Both the position numbers and the translations under genes were made by a program. A stretch of DNA of 64,000 bases from an uncultured Kiritimatiellota bacterium (GTDB lineage: Bacteria > Verrucomicrobiota > Kiritimatiellia > RFP12 > UBA1067): the NCBI GenBank assembly GCA_934635225.1, contig CAKTYZ010000017.1, forward strand, positions 1 to 64,000, given 5' to 3'. The first letter of the stretch is position 1. Each line of letters starts with the position of its first letter. The notes beneath the pieces were generated by a model that saw only the letters and a list, made by a program, of their open reading frames with translations, searched no databases and was not told the DNA's origin. This document shows positions 41,386 through 49,870 of the stretch, one piece after another.

Positions 41386-42456
41386 ATGAATATCCTTGGA
41401 ATAGAAACGAGTTGTGACGAAACGGCGGCAGCCGTTGTGCGCGACGGGCGAGAAGTCCTCTCGAATGTCGTCTACACGCAGATTCCGCTTCATCAGCCTT
41501 ATGGCGGCGTTGTGCCCGAGATTGCCTCTCGTGCGCACATCGAGAAGATTACGCAAGTCGTAGGTGACGCGATGAAGGGGCTGTCTGTTGATGCGGTCGC
41601 CGTGACTTACGGACCGGGGCTCTCGCCTGCGCTTATTGTCGGGCTTAACGCGGCGAAGGGGCTGGCGAAGGCCTTGGGCGTGCCGCTTCTCGGCATCAAT
41701 CATTTGGAAGGGCATCTGCATTCGCCGTTCCTTTGGGATGTGCCCGAGGATGCCACGCACGCGAGTCCGGACCCGCGCGAACTGGGTCCGGCGCTTGGAC
41801 TCGTGCTTTCGGGTGGCAACACGATGTGGATAGACATGCCGGCCTACGGTCGTTATGAGGTCATCGGTGAGACGCTGGACGATGCGGCGGGCGAGGCGTT
41901 CGACAAGGCCGCGAAGCTCCTTGGGTTGGGTTATCCAGGCGGACTCAAGATTGATCGGATGTCGCAGGCGTGGCATGAGCACGCGTCGGCAGATCAGTCG
42001 TACATTCCTTTCCCGAAGGGACGTCCGCGCGACGGCGTGACCGCATTGGCGGGGCTGCCTGCCGAACTGTGCGTCTCGTTCTCAGGGTTGAAGACGGCGC
42101 TTTTGCGCTATGTCCAGCAGCATCCCGAAGTCCGGATGGAGCCTGGCCTTTCGCATGTTGTTGCGTCGTATCAAGAGGCAATTGTCCAGGCGGTTGCGGA
42201 CAGGACACGCGCGGCCCTTCGCCGCAAGCGCTACAATGCATTCGTCTTCGGCGGCGGCGTCTCGCTCAATTCCCGTGTTCGCATGGCTCTGACGGACCTC
42301 TGCCGGGAAGCGGGCGTGCCGTTGCTGATGGCAAAGCCGAAATACACGGGCGACAATGGCGCAATGATTGCCGGGCTGGCGTACTATCGGCGCAACCACG
42401 AGGCGGATGCGATGTCGCTGGACGTAGGCCCGTGTCTGCAGGTCGGAGGCGACTGA
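41386..42456 (+). CDS. tsaD: tRNA N6-threonylcarbamoyladenosine transferase
   Basis: 356 residues. TsaD moves threonylcarbamoyl from the TsaC product to A37 of ANN-decoding tRNAs, together with TsaB and TsaE. ASKHA motifs are intact: ILGIETSCDETAAAVV, VTYGPGLSPALIVGLNAAKG, the iron-binding HLEGHLHSP, LVLSGGNT, GETLDDAAGEAFDKAAKLLG, and the late FGGGVSLNSRVR and TGDNGAMIA. It lies 2 kb upstream of the TsaC-Maf fusion, so two genes of the t6A pathway share this region. Confidence 0.96.
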   Translation: MNILGIETSCDETAAAVVRDGREVLSNVVYTQIPLHQPYGGVVPEIASRAHIEKITQVVGDAMKGLSVDAVAVTYGPGLSPALIVGLNAAKGLAKALGVPLLGINHLEGHLHSPFLWDVPEDATHASPDPRELGPALGLVLSGGNTMWIDMPAYGRYEVIGETLDDAAGEAFDKAAKLLGLGYPGGLKIDRMSQAWHEHASADQSYIPFPKGRPRDGVTALAGLPAELCVSFSGLKTALLRYVQQHPEVRMEPGLSHVVASYQEAIVQAVADRTRAALRRKRYNAFVFGGGVSLNSRVRMALTDLCREAGVPLLMAKPKYTGDNGAMIAGLAYYRRNHEADAMSLDVGPCLQVGGD

Positions 42457-42462
42457 GAGATA

Positions 42463-42471
42463 TGGTATAAT
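42463..42471 (+). promoter_or_regulatory. Extended -10 promoter of the TrkA-type gene
   Basis: TGGTATAAT at 42463-42471, just 6 bases before the ATG at 42478. The expected start of transcription is the A of the ATG, so this is one of the clearest leaderless candidates. Confidence 0.7.
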
Positions 42472-42477
42472 GTCCGC

Positions 42478-43134
42478 ATGAAGAGAATAGGCATTATCGG
42501 CGCCGGGCGATTCGGCATGTCGCTTGCGGAATCACTCTCGAACGCGGGAGCGGAAGTCGTCCTCATCGATCGGAACCGTCCCGCCATGCAGATGGCGAAC
42601 GAGTTTGCGACGGCGCTTCAGGGTGACGCGACCCAGCCGCACGTCTTGGAGGAGGCTGGCTTTGGCGAATGTGATGTCGTTGTCGTGGCGATTGGCTCCA
42701 ACATGGAGGCCTCGATGATGGCGACGGCGAACTGCAAGGAGCTGGGTGTCCCGAATGTCGTCTCGAAAGCGACGAGCGAGCTTCACGGGAAAATCCTCAG
42801 ACGCATTGGCGCGGATTCGGTCGTCTATCCGGATCGCGACTCGGCACACCGTTTGGCGCGCGCAATTGCGAACCATGACGTCATTGACTTCCTGGAGGTT
42901 TCCGAAGGTTATTCAATTGCGGAGATTGATGTGCCGGACGGCGTGCGCGGCAAGACGCTGGCCGAGGCGGATCTCCGCCGAAAGACAGGCGTGACCGTCC
43001 TCTGCATTCGCCGCGCCGATGCAGGTCCCAAGAAGCCTCGCAAGGTGATTTTTCCGCAGGCCAGCGACATGATCGCGCCCGATGACCGGCTGATCGTCTT
43101 CGGCGAGACGAAGAAACTGGACGAACTCTCCTGA
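42478..43134 (+). CDS. TrkA/KtrA-type RCK potassium channel regulator
   Basis: 218 residues. RCK_N Rossmann domain with IGIIGAGRFGMSLAESL, VVLIDRN at the end of strand 2, LQGDATQPHVLEEAGF and VVVAIGSNMEASMM, followed by an RCK_C domain (about residues 135-218) that binds nucleotide-type effectors. KtrA-like proteins gate a partner KtrB/TrkH potassium transporter in response to NAD or ATP. No such transporter is in the window. murA starts two bases after its stop. Confidence 0.88.
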   Translation: MKRIGIIGAGRFGMSLAESLSNAGAEVVLIDRNRPAMQMANEFATALQGDATQPHVLEEAGFGECDVVVVAIGSNMEASMMATANCKELGVPNVVSKATSELHGKILRRIGADSVVYPDRDSAHRLARAIANHDVIDFLEVSEGYSIAEIDVPDGVRGKTLAEADLRRKTGVTVLCIRRADAGPKKPRKVIFPQASDMIAPDDRLIVFGETKKLDELS

Positions 43135-43136
43135 CG

Positions 43137-44420
43137 ATGAGCCGACTTGTCATTCGAGGACGGAAGACGATTTCCGGTATGCATCGCGTTTCGGGGAACA
43201 AGAACGCGGCGTTGCCGATGATCGCCGCGACGTTTCTCACGAACGAGTCTGTGACAATCCGCAATCTTCCTGCGATTGATGACGTGGCGCGGATGCTGGA
43301 TGTCGCACGGAACTTTGGGGCACAGGTCGTGCGCGATGCGAAGTCGGATTCCGTCACGATTACGGCGGCGCGGCTGAAGTCCGCCCGCATTTCGCCCGAA
43401 CTTGCGGCGAAGATCCGCACGAGTTTCCTGTTCGCAGGTCCGTTGCTGGCGCGTCTCGGACGGGCGTCCTTGCCGCCGCCGGGGGGGGACGCGATTGGCC
43501 ATCGGAGGCTCGACACGCATTTTGCCGGATTCAAGGCGTTGGGGGCGAAGGCATCCGTGGGCAAGAAGTCGCTCGCGCTTCGTGGAACGCTCAAAGGGAC
43601 GAGGATCCTTTTGGACGAGGCATCCGTGACGGCGACTGAGAATGTCCTGATGGCTTCCGTTCTGGCGAAAGGTCAAACGGAGATCTACAACGCGGCGTGT
43701 GAACCGCACATTGTCGATCTCGCGAATATGCTTGTGGCGATGGGGGCAAAGATTTCGGGCGCGGGCACGAACCGTCTGCTTGTCGAGGGCGTGGAGTCCC
43801 TTCACGGATGCGAAGTGGCTGTTGGTTGCGACTACATTGAAGCGGGCAGTTATCTTGTCGCGGCGGCCGTGACGGGAGGCGACTTGACCTTGACGGGTAT
43901 CGACCCCGAGCCGTTTCGCGTGCTGGAGACGGCGTTCGCGCGCTTCGGCGTCACATGGACGATTGATGCGGCGGCGCGGACCTTGCGCTATACGCCGCGC
44001 AAGCGCCTTCGGATGAAGTATGACCTTGGCGACGCGATCCCGTCCCTGTCGGACGGCACATGGCCTGCGTTTCCGTCGGACCTCCTGTCGATTCTCATCG
44101 TCTTGGCCACACAGGCGCGCGGCACGTGTCTTTTCTTCGAGAAGATGTTCGAGTCGCGGCTCTATTTCGTCGATCATCTCCGGCAGATGGGAGCGAAGAT
44201 CGTCCCGTGCGATCCGCATCGGATCGTTGTCACGGGCCCCGCTGCGCTCGCGGGAGGTACGGTGACGTCTCCGGACATACGTGCGGGCATCGCGTTGGTG
44301 ATCGCCGCGCTCTGCGCAAAGGGCGAGACGACGATTCAGAATGCGGAATCGATTGACCGAGGGTATGTCGCAGTCGAACGGGCGCTTGGTGCGCTTGGTG
44401 CGGACATCGAGCGAAAATGA
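43137..44420 (+). CDS. murA: UDP-N-acetylglucosamine 1-carboxyvinyltransferase
   Basis: 427 residues, EPSP-synthase fold; first committed step of peptidoglycan synthesis. Lys22 and Asn23 in GNKNAALPM match the catalytic pair of E. coli. In the mobile loop the sequence is LPPPGGDAIGHRRLDTH: Asp118 stands where E. coli has Cys115. Chlamydial and mycobacterial MurA also have Asp at this place and are naturally resistant to fosfomycin. Other conserved sites include DEASVTATENVLMA, GCDYIEAGSYL and EKMFESRLYFVDHL. It is coupled closely to the TrkA-type gene and followed by the TsaC-Maf fusion. Confidence 0.94.
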   Translation: MSRLVIRGRKTISGMHRVSGNKNAALPMIAATFLTNESVTIRNLPAIDDVARMLDVARNFGAQVVRDAKSDSVTITAARLKSARISPELAAKIRTSFLFAGPLLARLGRASLPPPGGDAIGHRRLDTHFAGFKALGAKASVGKKSLALRGTLKGTRILLDEASVTATENVLMASVLAKGQTEIYNAACEPHIVDLANMLVAMGAKISGAGTNRLLVEGVESLHGCEVAVGCDYIEAGSYLVAAAVTGGDLTLTGIDPEPFRVLETAFARFGVTWTIDAAARTLRYTPRKRLRMKYDLGDAIPSLSDGTWPAFPSDLLSILIVLATQARGTCLFFEKMFESRLYFVDHLRQMGAKIVPCDPHRIVVTGPAALAGGTVTSPDIRAGIALVIAALCAKGETTIQNAESIDRGYVAVERALGALGADIERK

Positions 44421-44442
44421 CGACGGTGAAGAGGGCTGTTGA

Positions 44443-45498
44443 ATGAGACTTGTGCAGGCAGATGAAGAAGGACTGGCCGTTGCGGCGGACATGCTGATGA
44501 AAGGCGGCGTCATCGTGTTGCCGACGGACACGGTCTATGGGCTTGCGGCGCATCCCGACTGTTCCGAAGCCGTGGAACGGCTTTATGCGATCAAGTCGCG
44601 TGACGCAAAAAAGCCGATTGCGCTTCTGGCAAGCGATGCGTCCGGGGCAACAAGGTTCATCGGCGCAGACGCCGCGCACGTCGGGGCGAAGCGTTGGCCG
44701 GGCGCGTTGACCGTCGTGGCGCAGGGCGAGGGCGTGCGTGTGCCAGACCACGATTGGACGCGGCGGCTGATTGCACGGTGCGGCGGGGCCTTGCGCGTCA
44801 CAAGTGCCAATCTGTCCGGACAACGCGCGGCGACGGATGCCGAAGAGGCTCTGAAGGCCGTTGGGCTTACTGCGGATCTTGTCGTGGACGACGGCGTTTC
44901 GCCAGGCGGTCTGGCTTCGACGGTCGTTCGGGTCTCAGGCGGGAGCCTCACGGTCTTGCGTGAGGGACCTGTGACGTTCTTGACGCTTGCGAGCGGTTCG
45001 CCGCGTCGGGCGAAGATCCTGCACGAACTGGGCGTTGATTTCGTCGTCGTCAAAAGCGATGCCAGGGAGGTGAGCATTCCGCATGATCCTGAGCGAACGG
45101 TGCGCGAGAACGCCTTGGCGAAGGGGCGTGCGGCTCACGCGGAGAAGGTCCTGAGCGCGGATACCATCGTCTGGTTTGACGGAAGGATCTATGGCAAGCC
45201 GCGTGACCTGGATGAGGCGAAGACGTATCTTCGGGAGTTGAGCGGGCGGGTTCACACGGTCTTCACGGGCGTTGCGTATGACGGCGAGGTGAAGGTCGTT
45301 CGTTCGGACGTGAAGTTCCGCACGCTCTCGGATGGGCAGATTGACGACTATGTCGCACGTGTGAAGCCGACGGACCGCGCCGGCGCGTATGACATCGATG
45401 AATCCGGGGATTTGATTGTCGAGTCTTACACGGGCAGCTACGAGAATATCATGGGGCTTCCCGTGGAGCCGCTGAAAGAATGGGGGATCGTGGGATGA
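44443..45498 (+). CDS. Fusion of TsaC/YrdC (threonylcarbamoyl-AMP synthase) with Maf pyrophosphatase
   Basis: 351 residues with two complete domains. Residues 1-175: YrdC/TsaC, with VIVLPTDTVYGLAA, the KxR-S-N set IKSRDAKKPIALLAS, WPGALTVVAQ and RVTSANLSGQ. It makes threonylcarbamoyl-AMP from Thr, bicarbonate and ATP. Residues 178-351: Maf/YceF/YhdE-type nucleotide pyrophosphatase, with LTLASGSPRRAKILHELG, VLSADTIVWFDGRIYGKP, HTVFTGVAY and AYDIDESG. Maf proteins hydrolyse abnormal or canonical NTPs. The two are normally separate. No frameshift or internal start is needed to explain the fusion. It overlaps folB by 4 bases (ATGA). Confidence 0.9.
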   Translation: MRLVQADEEGLAVAADMLMKGGVIVLPTDTVYGLAAHPDCSEAVERLYAIKSRDAKKPIALLASDASGATRFIGADAAHVGAKRWPGALTVVAQGEGVRVPDHDWTRRLIARCGGALRVTSANLSGQRAATDAEEALKAVGLTADLVVDDGVSPGGLASTVVRVSGGSLTVLREGPVTFLTLASGSPRRAKILHELGVDFVVVKSDAREVSIPHDPERTVRENALAKGRAAHAEKVLSADTIVWFDGRIYGKPRDLDEAKTYLRELSGRVHTVFTGVAYDGEVKVVRSDVKFRTLSDGQIDDYVARVKPTDRAGAYDIDESGDLIVESYTGSYENIMGLPVEPLKEWGIVG

Positions 45499-45842
45499 GA
45501 CTTCGGTTGAACGGCCTTTCGGTTGCGTGCGTCATTGGAGACAGGCCTGACGAGCGCACGCGTCTTCAGGAGCTGCGCGTGGATGTCACATTGGATATCC
45601 CGACTGTCGCGTCTCAGTCGGACATCCTCGCGGATACGGTGGACTATGCCGCGTTGACGGAGCGGATTCGCGCGGTGCTGGTCACGGCGAAATGTCAGAT
45701 GATCGAATGTGCGGCGCGTCAGGTGCATGACGCCTGTGCGGAGGCCTGTTCCGCCGTGGCGGGGGCACGAGTTGTGGGCGTGACCATTACGAAGGTCGGG
45801 ACGATTCCCGGGTTGGCGTCCGTCTCGGTGGATTATCCCTGA
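45495..45842 (+). CDS. folB: Dihydroneopterin aldolase
   Basis: 115 residues from the ATG at 45495, which overlaps the stop of the previous gene. The fold is recognisable from LNGLSVACVIGDRPDERTRL, LRVDVTLDIP, DTVDYAALTERIRAVL, QMIECAARQVHDAC and the C-terminal VTITKVGTIPGLASVSVDY. The Glu in MIEC is the conserved substrate-binding residue, and the Lys in ITKVGTIPG matches the catalytic Lys. It removes glycolaldehyde from dihydroneopterin in folate synthesis, just before the HPPK step encoded two genes downstream. Confidence 0.88.
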   Translation: MRLRLNGLSVACVIGDRPDERTRLQELRVDVTLDIPTVASQSDILADTVDYAALTERIRAVLVTAKCQMIECAARQVHDACAEACSAVAGARVVGVTITKVGTIPGLASVSVDYP

Positions 45843-45856
45843 TGAGGAGAGAGAAG

Positions 45857-46327
45857 ATGACGGTGGCGGAGAAATTGGTTGAACTCCTCAAGGTGCGCGG
45901 GCTGACGTGTGCAGCGGCGGAGAGTTGCACGGGAGGAGGCGTTGGCGCGGCGATTACAGCGGTTCCGGGGTCAAGCGCGGTTTTCCTCGGTGGCATTGTC
46001 TCCTATTCGAATGCCGTCAAGCACGAGGTCCTCGGTGTCTCGCAGACGACTCTGGAGACGGTTGGCGCCGTCTCGCCAGAGACTGCGGCGCAGATGGCAG
46101 AAGGGGTGCGGCGTCTGATAAAGGCCGACCTTGCGATTTCTCTGACGGGCATCGCAGGTCCGGGCGGAGGGTCTGCCGAGAAACCCGTGGGTCTTGTCTG
46201 GTTTGGCCTTGCCACGCCGAGAGGCGTGCGTACCGAGAAGGCGATCTTTACGGGGGACCGCGCGACAGTGCGGGCGAAGGCCGTCACGCACGCGCTGGGC
46301 ATGTTGACCGTGGGCGCACTGGCATGA
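45857..46327 (+). CDS. pncC: Nicotinamide-nucleotide amidohydrolase (CinA C-terminal domain)
   Basis: 156 residues from the ATG at 45857, which has AGGAGA at the right distance; an ATG at 45842 overlaps the folB stop. CinA-type signatures are AAAESCTGGGVGAAITAVPG, FLGGIVSYSNAVKHEVLGV, GAVSPETAAQMAEGVR and SLTGIAGPGGGSAEKPVGLVW. The enzyme deamidates NMN to nicotinate mononucleotide, recycling NAD. Here it is a stand-alone single-domain version. The stop overlaps the next ATG. Confidence 0.92.
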   Translation: MTVAEKLVELLKVRGLTCAAAESCTGGGVGAAITAVPGSSAVFLGGIVSYSNAVKHEVLGVSQTTLETVGAVSPETAAQMAEGVRRLIKADLAISLTGIAGPGGGSAEKPVGLVWFGLATPRGVRTEKAIFTGDRATVRAKAVTHALGMLTVGALA

Positions 46328-47367
46328 AACGGCGAACGGCCATTCTTGCGGCAGGGGACTTTCCCGCAGTCGGCTCGGAGCCTGAGCGACTGTTGCGGGC
46401 GGCCACGCGCGTCGTCGCCTGCGACTCGGCGGCGATGGCCTATCGGCGGCGGTTTCGCCGTTGGCCAGATGTCGTCATTGGAGATCTGGACAGCTTGAAT
46501 GTGGGTGACTGTCCGGAATTGGCACGGCGTTGCGTGCGGGTTTCTGACCAGGAGACGAATGACCTTGCCAAGGCGCTCGACTTCTGCCGGGCCGAGGATC
46601 CGGACGGCTGGAAGGACGCAGTCGTCATTCTTGGCGCGACGGGCAAGCGTGAAGACCATACGATTGGCAACGTCTATCGGGCGTTGGAGGCAGAAGTCCC
46701 GATTGTCAGCGAATTTGGAGCGTTTCTCCCCGTGCGCGGTCGGCTGACCTTTCGAACGCAGAAGGATGTGGGCGTGTCCGTTTTCGCGGGCAGTCCGCAG
46801 ACGCGCATGACTTCGCGCGGATTGCGCTGGAAACTGGACGGAGTGCGCTTTGACAATCCCTACTGTGCGACGCTGAACCGTGCGTCGTCTGAAACAGTGA
46901 CCGTGACGAGTACTCATCCTGCGTTCGCCTATGTCGCGCGACCCGAAGGCGCGGTACGGGCTGTCGTTTCGCTTGGCTCCAATGTCGGTGCGCGCGCGGC
47001 TTATCTGCAGCGGGCTTTGTCGTTTCTGGCAAGACTGCCAAGGACGCGCTTGCTGGACATAAGTTCGGTACGTGAGACCGAGCCGGTTGACGTGCCCGTC
47101 GAGTATGCTGCGCAGAAGTTCTTGAACCAGGCGGCGATTTTCGAGACGACGTTGGACGCGCGGACGTTTGCGCAGGCGATGCACGCGGTCGAAGGCCGTC
47201 TTGGGCGCGTCCGAACCGTACGAAACGGTCCCCGCACGATTGACTTGGACCTCATTTCGTTTGGATCCGTGAAGATGGAGACGCCCGAGCTGACGCTCCC
47301 GCATCCTCGTGCGAAGATGCGCGCTTTTGTGCTGGACCCGCTGAAAGAACTCGGTTTGCGGCTCTGA
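46324..47367 (+). CDS. Fusion of thiamine pyrophosphokinase with HPPK (FolK)
   Basis: 347 residues. Residues 1-205: thiamine pyrophosphokinase, with TAILAAGDFP, ACDSAAMAYRRRF, VVIGDLDSLN (ATP/Mg site), DQETNDLAKALDFC, ILGATGKREDHTIGNVYRAL and a C-terminal beta-domain with SRGLRWKLDG. Residues 210-347: 6-hydroxymethyl-7,8-dihydropterin pyrophosphokinase, with AVVSLGSNVGARAAYLQRAL, SVRETEPVDVPVEYAAQKFL, NQAAIFETTL and GPRTIDLDLISFG. One polypeptide therefore joins the last step of thiamine-diphosphate synthesis to a folate step. Both domains appear complete. The start overlaps the pncC stop. It converges on the SLC12-type gene with a four-base gap and no visible terminator. Confidence 0.9.
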   Translation: MKRRTAILAAGDFPAVGSEPERLLRAATRVVACDSAAMAYRRRFRRWPDVVIGDLDSLNVGDCPELARRCVRVSDQETNDLAKALDFCRAEDPDGWKDAVVILGATGKREDHTIGNVYRALEAEVPIVSEFGAFLPVRGRLTFRTQKDVGVSVFAGSPQTRMTSRGLRWKLDGVRFDNPYCATLNRASSETVTVTSTHPAFAYVARPEGAVRAVVSLGSNVGARAAYLQRALSFLARLPRTRLLDISSVRETEPVDVPVEYAAQKFLNQAAIFETTLDARTFAQAMHAVEGRLGRVRTVRNGPRTIDLDLISFGSVKMETPELTLPHPRAKMRAFVLDPLKELGLRL

Positions 47368-47371
47368 TTCG

Positions 47372-49561
47372 CTACTCGAAGATGCGGGAGAGGTCGCTGT
47401 TGTCGGCGGAGAGGACGAAGACGGGCGAGGGCACGGCGGCAAGGTCTGCCGTGAGGTGGGCGATGTAGTCGCCGTAATCGGATTGCGACTCTTCTTCTTT
47501 GGGCGGGCGTAGCCCAATGAATGAGAGCGTGGCGTCCGAGGAGCTTTGCGTGAGAATCTCCGTGAAGGGGTTCCCCTTCGTATCAAGAATGCGCGTTTCG
47601 GTCACGATGCGTGCCGAGGCGAGGAAGGCCGTCAGTTGCGCTTGAGCCTGCTCGTGCGTATGGTTGTGTATGAGCATGTTGACGCGCAAGGGATGGCGAC
47701 GCCACTTGTCGTCTCGACGGAGCAGGACGGCGAGCGCGAGCATCAGTGCGCCGTTGCCGCCGCCGCCGCGCCACCAGATGTCGATGAACCCGTCTTCGGG
47801 CGCGTGTCCAGCAGGGCCGATGGCGAGAACGTTCCGTCTTTCGCGTACGCAGGTCTTGACCAGTCCCGCGAACGCGGATGCATGGCCGCGTGCCGGAAGC
47901 CCGAAGAGAACGGTGTTGGGCACGAGGGGACCGAATCCGTAGGTGCGAAGCATTTCAGAAATGCCGGCCCAGATGTCATCCGAAGACTGTAAGTGCGGCA
48001 CGAGGTCAAGGTCCATGTTCGTTCCTGTGCGCAGGACGGCGTCGCGGAGCGTGGGTTTGTCGAGGGGCGTTCCGGATTCGGGCAGGATGCTCGCAAGCGT
48101 CACGAAGCTGCGTCTTCCGGAAATGCCCTTTGCGAGTTCAATGAGGCGGGGGCAGGAGACGGGAAGACGAGAGAATACGAGGAGATTCGGTCTCCAGTTG
48201 CGTTCTGCGTGCGTGTCAGATGCGAGCCGCTGAAGGGCAAAGCGCACGAGCGCAGCCATGATGCCGGTGCGCAGGTCGCCGAATTGGACGCGGAGCTGCC
48301 GACGTTTGACGAGGCCGTAGATCGCCATCTCGCACGCGAGCGCGACAAAGGTCCAGCCGGGGCTGATCATGAACATTGCGCCCGTGCAGCCGGCGAAGCC
48401 GAGCAGGGGGAAGACGGCGCGGACGCGGAACGTCGGGCGCCATGAGGGGTTTGCGAGAAGTTCCTCAGCGGCCGCCACGAAGTTGAGAAGCGCGTAAGTC
48501 GAGAGGTTGAAAAGCGTGAGAATCGGCGCGATGACGTTGATGTCGCCCAATGCGAGGCCTGTGGCGGCGATGCCGAAGCAAAGGAGCGCAGACAGCCGAG
48601 GATCGTCGGTCTTGCCGAAGCCGCGCCCGAATGCGGAGGGCAGAAGGTGGTCGCGCGCGAGGGCCTGGAGGACGCGCGGGGCACAGAGGAAACTTCCGAC
48701 GGCGCTGGAGAGAGTTGCCGCCCAGACGCCGAGCAGGATCAGCATCGGCCAGCGGGCGCACTTCTGGAGGAGCATTGTGTCTGCCCGAAGCCACGCCGCA
48801 TCGGTCACGAACGCATGGAGGACGAGTGGTACCGTCATGTAGATGACGTAGCCCGTGAGGACGGCGGCAATCGTGCCAAGCGGAATGGACTTTCGCGGGT
48901 CTTTCAGGTCGCCGGACATGCCGAGGCCCGAAAGGATGCCGGTGACTGCGGGAAAGAAGACGGCGAAGACGGGCCAAAAGCCGAGCGTGGCGGTCGTGGG
49001 GACAGACCCCGGTGCGGGCGGCTCAGGCGCGTGTCCGAAGAAGAAGGAGACGAGCGAGAGGACGATGGCTCCCATGATGAAGTATTGGGACTTGAGGGCG
49101 AGATCGGCCGAGAGCGTCGAGACGAACGCGAGGATGCAGAGCGTGATGAGGCCGACTGTCCGCACGTCCCAGCCCGAGACGATGGGAAGCCCGGATTGCG
49201 TCAGCGCTTCGGCGAAGCCCGCAGTGTAGAATGAGACGCCGATGGCTTGCGAAAGGGCGAGGGGAATGCCGAGCGCGGCTCCGGATTCGAGACCGAGCGA
49301 ACGCGAGAGCATGAAGTACGCGCCACCGCCTTTCATGCGCATGTTGGTGGCGAGGGCCGAGATGGAGAGCCCCGTCAGAAAGGTGATGGCGCTGCCGATC
49401 GTCACGAGCGCGAGTGCGCCGGAGAGCCCGACGTTGCCGAGCATCCAGCCAAAGCGCAAATACATCACCACGCCGATAATCGTCAGGATGCTGGGCGTGA
49501 AAACGCCTTGAAAGGTGCCGAATGCGTATCCGCTTGTCTGTTTTGCGTCCGTTGTTGCCAT
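47372..49561 (-). CDS. SLC12/APC-type cation-chloride or amino-acid transporter
   Basis: 730 residues from the ATG at 49561, preceded by GGAGG at 7 bases and a promoter just upstream; an ORF start further out has neither. Residues 1-430 hold about twelve transmembrane helices with the SLC12-like opening FGTFQGVFTPSILTIIGVVM, YLRFGWMLGNVGL and MRMKGGGAYFMLSRSLG. After residue 470 a soluble C-terminal domain of about 250 residues follows, typical of cation-chloride cotransporters and unlike short amino-acid permeases. The ions moved cannot be told from sequence. It lies opposite to its neighbours. Confidence 0.85.
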   Translation of the reverse strand: MATTDAKQTSGYAFGTFQGVFTPSILTIIGVVMYLRFGWMLGNVGLSGALALVTIGSAITFLTGLSISALATNMRMKGGGAYFMLSRSLGLESGAALGIPLALSQAIGVSFYTAGFAEALTQSGLPIVSGWDVRTVGLITLCILAFVSTLSADLALKSQYFIMGAIVLSLVSFFFGHAPEPPAPGSVPTTATLGFWPVFAVFFPAVTGILSGLGMSGDLKDPRKSIPLGTIAAVLTGYVIYMTVPLVLHAFVTDAAWLRADTMLLQKCARWPMLILLGVWAATLSSAVGSFLCAPRVLQALARDHLLPSAFGRGFGKTDDPRLSALLCFGIAATGLALGDINVIAPILTLFNLSTYALLNFVAAAEELLANPSWRPTFRVRAVFPLLGFAGCTGAMFMISPGWTFVALACEMAIYGLVKRRQLRVQFGDLRTGIMAALVRFALQRLASDTHAERNWRPNLLVFSRLPVSCPRLIELAKGISGRRSFVTLASILPESGTPLDKPTLRDAVLRTGTNMDLDLVPHLQSSDDIWAGISEMLRTYGFGPLVPNTVLFGLPARGHASAFAGLVKTCVRERRNVLAIGPAGHAPEDGFIDIWWRGGGGNGALMLALAVLLRRDDKWRRHPLRVNMLIHNHTHEQAQAQLTAFLASARIVTETRILDTKGNPFTEILTQSSSDATLSFIGLRPPKEEESQSDYGDYIAHLTADLAAVPSPVFVLSADNSDLSRIFE

Positions 49562-49580
49562 AAAGTCCTCCAACAACAAG

Positions 49581-49589
49581 ATTATACCA
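49581..49589 (-). promoter_or_regulatory. Extended -10 promoter of the SLC12-type gene
   Basis: Read on the minus strand: TGGTATAAT at 49589-49581. A short leader with GGAGG follows, so this is one of the few promoters of this type joined to a Shine-Dalgarno leader. Confidence 0.6.
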
Positions 49590-49633
49590 CAATCTTGAAG
49601 GAGCGGGCGAGATCCCCGACGGCGAGCGGATTG

Positions 49634-49642
49634 TGATATAAT
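49634..49642 (+). promoter_or_regulatory. Extended -10 promoter of the NifU-domain gene
   Basis: TGATATAAT at 49634-49642, 9 bases before the ATG at 49652. It is divergent from the SLC12 promoter about 50 bases away. Confidence 0.6.
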
Positions 49643-49651
49643 ATAGGGACT

Positions 49652-49870
49652 ATGGAAGAGAAAATCAAAGCGAAACTCGAAGAGCTTCGCGCCGGGCTTC
49701 AGGCTGACGGTGGCGATCTCGAACTGGTGAAGATCGACGGCAAGGTCGTGTACCTGAAGCTCGTCGGGCACTGCGGCAGCTGTCCGTTTGCGATGATGAC
49801 GCTCAAGCAGGGCATTGAAGTGGGGCTTCAGGAGATTGACCCCGAGATTACGGTCGAGAGGGTCGCATGA
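49652..49870 (+). CDS. NifU C-terminal-domain iron-sulfur scaffold protein
   Basis: 72 residues; only the NifU_C (Nfu) domain is present. The pattern RAGLQADGGDLELVKIDGKV and LVGHCGSCPFAMMTLKQGIE contains the CxxC that binds a [4Fe-4S] cluster between two subunits. Nfu-type proteins deliver clusters to target enzymes. Downstream lies the iron-sulfur-linked oxidoreductase subunit iorB, whose start overlaps this stop, so this protein may serve that enzyme. Confidence 0.9.
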   Translation: MEEKIKAKLEELRAGLQADGGDLELVKIDGKVVYLKLVGHCGSCPFAMMTLKQGIEVGLQEIDPEITVERVA

